Origin: Littorina saxatilis
Lineage: Eukaryota; Mollusca; Gastropoda; Littorinimorpha; Littorinidae
Reading direction: 5' to 3'
Length of the DNA: 64,000 bases
Assembly (NCBI RefSeq): GCF_037325665.1
Contig: NC_090250.1
Span: 40,938,303-41,002,302 of the forward strand
Shown: piece after piece, positions 62,324 to 64,000 of the stretch
How positions within the stretch are numbered: position 1 is the stretch's first letter
Layout: each line of letters opens with the position of its first letter
Made by a program: the position numbers and the translations under genes
The notes under the pieces: generated by a model
Seen by the model: only the letters and a program-made list of their open reading frames with translations
Database searches by the model: none
Told to the model about the DNA's origin: nothing

Positions 62324-64000
62324 CTAGTGTGTATGCTGGGATTTTTCCATGGTCATTTAAATGACTGCACCATTGTCAAAGTTACTAAAACTTCTTTGGA
62401 TTTATGTCCACCATATATTTCATTTGTGCTGCATGGATTCTCAAACAATAAGGTTTAGTATATACAATTTACAATCTGCAATTATGATATCATTAACAAG
62501 TAATTAGTATCCTACACAATCTAAAAATTGTAAAACACACCAAATAACTTGGTATGGAGACTATAAAAGCCATGCATTATTCTCACAAATGAAAAGAATC
62601 ACTTGGGAATACCTAAAACCAATGATTTCAAATCCATCAATGGAGGGTTAGCTACTTAGCAATATGTTCTGCAGTACATTCGGCGTGCAAAGTGACAGGT
62701 CAGCACTTACTGATGGTCTCCTCCTCTTCTGATGAGGTGTCTTCTAAATTGCATTCTTCACGTGCTTCTTTCAGAATCCTGCACACAACATCAATATTAC
62801 ATGCAGATTCATGAAACTGAAAGATTTAGCTAGACAGCAACAATATAATACAATATGTACAGTCGACACCCCCCCCCCCTCTCCCACTCTTTAAAACCCT
62901 TCATTTTAAGACTTCCCACCAATTTAAACCTAACTGTTTCAGACTTTCTGTTCATAGCCTCTGTAAAGTTACCTTCGTTTTAAGACTCCCTCCTATTTAA
63001 GACCTGAGTTTCTCAAATTTGAAAGTCTTAAAATGGAGGTTCCATTGCACATTAAAAGACAGATATATGAACCCTTAGAGAAACAAAATTCATGATTTGT
63101 AGAAAGTAACACACATGCTTTCAACTTGCTTTAAAAACCAATCCTTGTACTAGTACTACAATTGGTCAGAAAAGGTGACCAATAGCAGAGAGAAATGCTG
63201 TCAAACTATAGAACATTGATAGTTTGAGCAGGAATCAAAGGAACACTGCCTCTGAGTTTCCATTGTACATGCAGTAATTTGCCTGTGGTACAAACCTGTT
63301 GTAATTTTTGTTGACACGGGTCTTGAGAGCTTTCTTACTGTCACGCTTAGGAGCATGTCGGAAAGGCAGTGGTACGTCGGGGGGTAAGCCATTTCTCATG
63401 TTCATTGTTCTCTGTTGAAAAAATCCAAAGACCATTGAAGCTCCAAAACCTTACCTTTCTTAAGTATTTAAAAATTTCCAACCCACTTGTTTTTGCCACA
63501 CGGAAACCGAAAAATCTCCACCCCTATTTAACTTGGGGAGACAACAATCTAGTTACAGTTTCTCATTTTCAGAACGAAAGCAACTTGCATTCTGTGAAAA
63601 TGTCTCTTTTATTTTTTTTTAAATATTGTGCTAACCAATACACCAGTGACTTACAGGACGATAGACACACTTGCTTGTTTACCATAATGTCATCAATTTT
63701 CCATATTTATAACTGCCGGGGAACACCACCACCTTTTGAAAAGACAGGATACAAACTATACAAAATAGATGGGCAAGGGTATTAATTTGTCTGTTTTTGT
63801 GTTATGCTGAAGTTTTTAACACAACCTGCTCAAACAATGCCGGCAAGAGCATAACTTGATGCACTTCAATGTTTTAGTCAGTGTCTCTTTTAAGATAACG
63901 GAAGACATGTATTACCTCTCTAGACAGAAGAACCTCGTTGAGCAGCTGAGAGCAGTGATTTTGCTGAGAGAACTTGTATTCTCGCTTTTTGAATTTTCGC
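45100..64000 (-). CDS. NFRKB: Nuclear factor related to kappa-B-binding protein, INO80 subunit G (N-terminus outside window)
   Basis: Metazoan INO80 chromatin-remodelling subunit that binds UCH37. Exons in gene order: 64000-63916 (partial), 63411-63296, 62778-62711, 61955-61827, 61363-61257, 60914-60824, 59961-59718, 58848-58746, 57922-57796, 57153-56964, 56579-56519, 56271-56097, 54666-54560, 54181-54058, 53678-53605, 52762-52580, 51830-51525, 50594-50207, 48963-48763, 46906-46727, 46127-46017, 45653-45100. They give 1240 residues with consistent phase; human NFRKB is about 1300. The window begins at the end of the DEUBAD region. The winged-helix segment is strongly conserved and the C-terminal half is low-complexity Thr/Ser/Gly/Gln-rich. 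Two introns use GC donors. Confidence 0.95.
46202..46520. repeat. Degenerate minisatellite, about 64-bp unit, five copies
   Basis: Recurrent TGTCTTTCATTCA, AACACTTTTAAAATCCTTG and CGACAAACGTCATATTTCAC at 63-66 bp spacing. In an NFRKB intron. Confidence 0.82.
47604..47684. repeat. GA microsatellite in a purine-rich tract
   Basis: Pure (GA)n inside a 400-bp purine-rich stretch (47460-47850), in an NFRKB intron. Confidence 0.95.
47866..48736 (-). mobile_element. M2 family, copy 2
   Basis: Starts AAGTCGCGTAAGGCGAAAAT and ends AAAACTTGACTAAATATAAA. It ends 26 bp from the NFRKB exon at 48763. Confidence 0.7.
49105..49955 (+). mobile_element. LINE 3' fragment, L1/Tx1-like
   Basis: Frame 49141-49530 encodes FCKIENETISHIFWYCPLSR, the zinc-knuckle end of L1/Tx1-group ORF2. 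The first cysteine of the usual C-x-x-C pair is replaced. A 3' tail with AAT repeats ends near 49955. It is opposite in orientation to NFRKB, in whose intron it lies. Confidence 0.72.
51929..52437. mobile_element. Inverted-repeat element family M3, copy 1
   Basis: TAAAGGTGGTCGTCTACATT on the left and AATGTAGACAAGGACCTTTA on the right. Inside are GACCAATCAAATTCATGTC and GATATCCTACTAC. It appears to interrupt an M1 end at 51903. Confidence 0.72.
53095..53405 (-). mobile_element. tRNA-headed SINE type A, copy 2
   Basis: 311 bp with a 12-bp duplication TGTTCTTGAGAA (53083-53094, 53406-53417). Box B is intact here (GGGTTCGAACCC). In an NFRKB intron. Confidence 0.9.
53686..53782. repeat. Minisatellite beside an NFRKB acceptor
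   Basis: About 2.6 copies of a 38-bp unit containing ACCACAGCAACAACG and CTCAGTTAAAGTGTACA. It begins seven bases outside exon 53605-53678. Confidence 0.8.
54058..54666 (-). CDS. NFRKB: NFRKB exons: winged-helix core
   Basis: Exon 54666-54560 encodes VRDAAARLPNGEGTRGDICE and LLKDSQFLAPGV. Exon 54181-54058 encodes INTVVSGALDRLHSEKDPCV and KLWIYLHRSRTEEEF. The acceptor of 54666 has a SINE only about 32 bp upstream. Confidence 0.96.
54699..55068 (-). mobile_element. SINE type D, copy 2
   Basis: 370 bp with a perfect 12-bp duplication ATGCCCTTAGCT (54687-54698, 55069-55080). It sits in an NFRKB intron, in the gene's orientation, with its tail about 32 bp upstream of the 3' splice site of exon 54666-54560. 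Confidence 0.9.
56097..56579 (-). CDS. NFRKB: NFRKB exons: entry to the winged-helix domain
   Basis: Exon 56579-56519 encodes TNFVVRPTTTAEKALYQEQ (human DYVVRPSTGEEKRVFQEQ). Exon 56271-56097 encodes HRAFTYHLHGYDSVVGPVKG and ending REHNLLVSDRPAFVTILTL. Both are nearly superimposable on the human sequence. Confidence 0.95.
57287..57409. repeat. CA microsatellite
   Basis: Interrupted (CA)n in an NFRKB intron. A GA tract lies at 62257-62319 and a CA tract at 42203-42258. Confidence 0.95.
57796..58848 (-). CDS. NFRKB: NFRKB exons: conserved LEERV-WQESPAS segment
   Basis: Exons 58848-58746 and 57922-57796 encode DNFFSLLRDIICDFP and LEERVREWQESPASALNSW. The human protein has SSFFSLLLEILLLE and LEERVLDWQSSPASSLNSW here, which settles the assignment. 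Confidence 0.93.
58001..58150. mobile_element. Foldback element in NFRKB intron
   Basis: Arms of about 55-60 bp: TTATTTGTATTTTTGCCC with AATATGACATTTTACA, answered by the complement on the right, around a short GC-rich centre. Confidence 0.7.
58982..59540. mobile_element. M1 family copy split by a SINE
   Basis: Left part 58982-59029 and right part 59401-59540 together resemble M1. The SINE at 59030-59400 lies between with an 11-bp duplication. Confidence 0.65.
59030..59400 (-). mobile_element. SINE type D, copy 3
   Basis: 371 bp with an 11-bp duplication CTCCCCCGTTT (59019-59029, 59401-59411). It splits an older short inverted-repeat element at 58982-59540. Nearly identical to the other two copies. 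Confidence 0.9.
59962..60823. other. NFRKB intron with a GC donor, no other feature
   Basis: An intron between exons 60914-60824 and 59961-59718. No repeat family or frame of interest was recognised. Its donor is GC, not GT. Confidence 0.6.
61995..62200. repeat. Probable retroposon 3' end
   Basis: AAGAACAAGAACAAGAAC followed by TTCTTTATTTAACGAGGGTA and CATCTGGCCCTCGCCC looks like a reversed A-rich tail plus a repeat end. No family name can be given. Confidence 0.35.
62861..63047. mobile_element. M1 family copy
   Basis: About 187 bp from CAGTCGACACCCC to GGAGGTTCCATTG with the family's internal GCCTCTGTAAAGTTACC. In an NFRKB intron. Confidence 0.65.
63296..64000 (-). CDS. NFRKB: NFRKB exons: end of DEUBAD region
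   Basis: Exon 64000-63916 encodes KFKKREYKFSQQNHCSQLL, aligning with the human YKRYLNSQQQYFHRLLKQIL segment. Exon 63411-63296 encodes NGLPPDVPLPFRHAPKR, matching SGPALPFRQKR. The first exon is open at the window edge. Confidence 0.88.

Overview
The window is animal nuclear DNA, most likely from a lophotrochozoan and probably a gastropod mollusc. That placement is inferred from intron-rich conserved genes buried in CA/TG and GA/CT microsatellites, tRNA-headed SINEs, many small inverted-repeat transposons and an intact-looking DIRS retrotransposon. No species can be named from the sequence alone.

Three protein genes were assembled by hand from splice sites and reading phase. (1) Positions 260-17681 on the plus strand hold the 3' seventeen exons of a Mesh/SUSD2-type membrane protein (IPT/E-set, AMOP, VWD, degenerate sushi, one transmembrane helix, short tail). 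Its 5' end, where relatives carry a NIDO domain, lies left of the window. (2) Positions 21026-40998 on the minus strand hold a complete IGHMBP2 (SMUBP-2) helicase gene: 18 coding exons sum to 3060 nt, i.e. 1019 residues with every phase consistent. (3) Positions 45100-64000 on the minus strand hold NFRKB (INO80 complex subunit G): 22 exons giving 1240 residues, with the N-terminus beyond the right edge. The mesh-like gene and IGHMBP2 converge on about 19.9-21.0 kb. IGHMBP2 and NFRKB lie head to tail. A possible two-exon small gene (41336-42544, plus) sits divergently beside the IGHMBP2 start.

The introns and spacers are full of mobile DNA. A DIRS-type tyrosine-recombinase retrotransposon (30755-36589) with 172-bp inverted terminal repeats and an internal complementary region fills one IGHMBP2 intron. 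Two 707-bp TTAA-flanked piggyBac-like non-autonomous elements sit in other IGHMBP2 introns, each inside an older short inverted-repeat element. Three near-identical about 370-bp SINEs carry perfect 11-12 bp target-site duplications, and one of them lands about 32 bp from an NFRKB 3' splice site. Two further tRNA-headed SINE types share one central core. Many other inverted-repeat elements, two LINE 3' fragments and several tandem repeats fill the rest.

The most notable points are: a C-X2-C-X11-H-X3-C zinc finger between the R3H and AN1 domains of IGHMBP2; a nearly perfect 45-bp hairpin with a 5-nt loop in IGHMBP2 intron 1; two predicted GC-AG introns in NFRKB; the complete DIRS architecture; and the unplaced small gene candidate.
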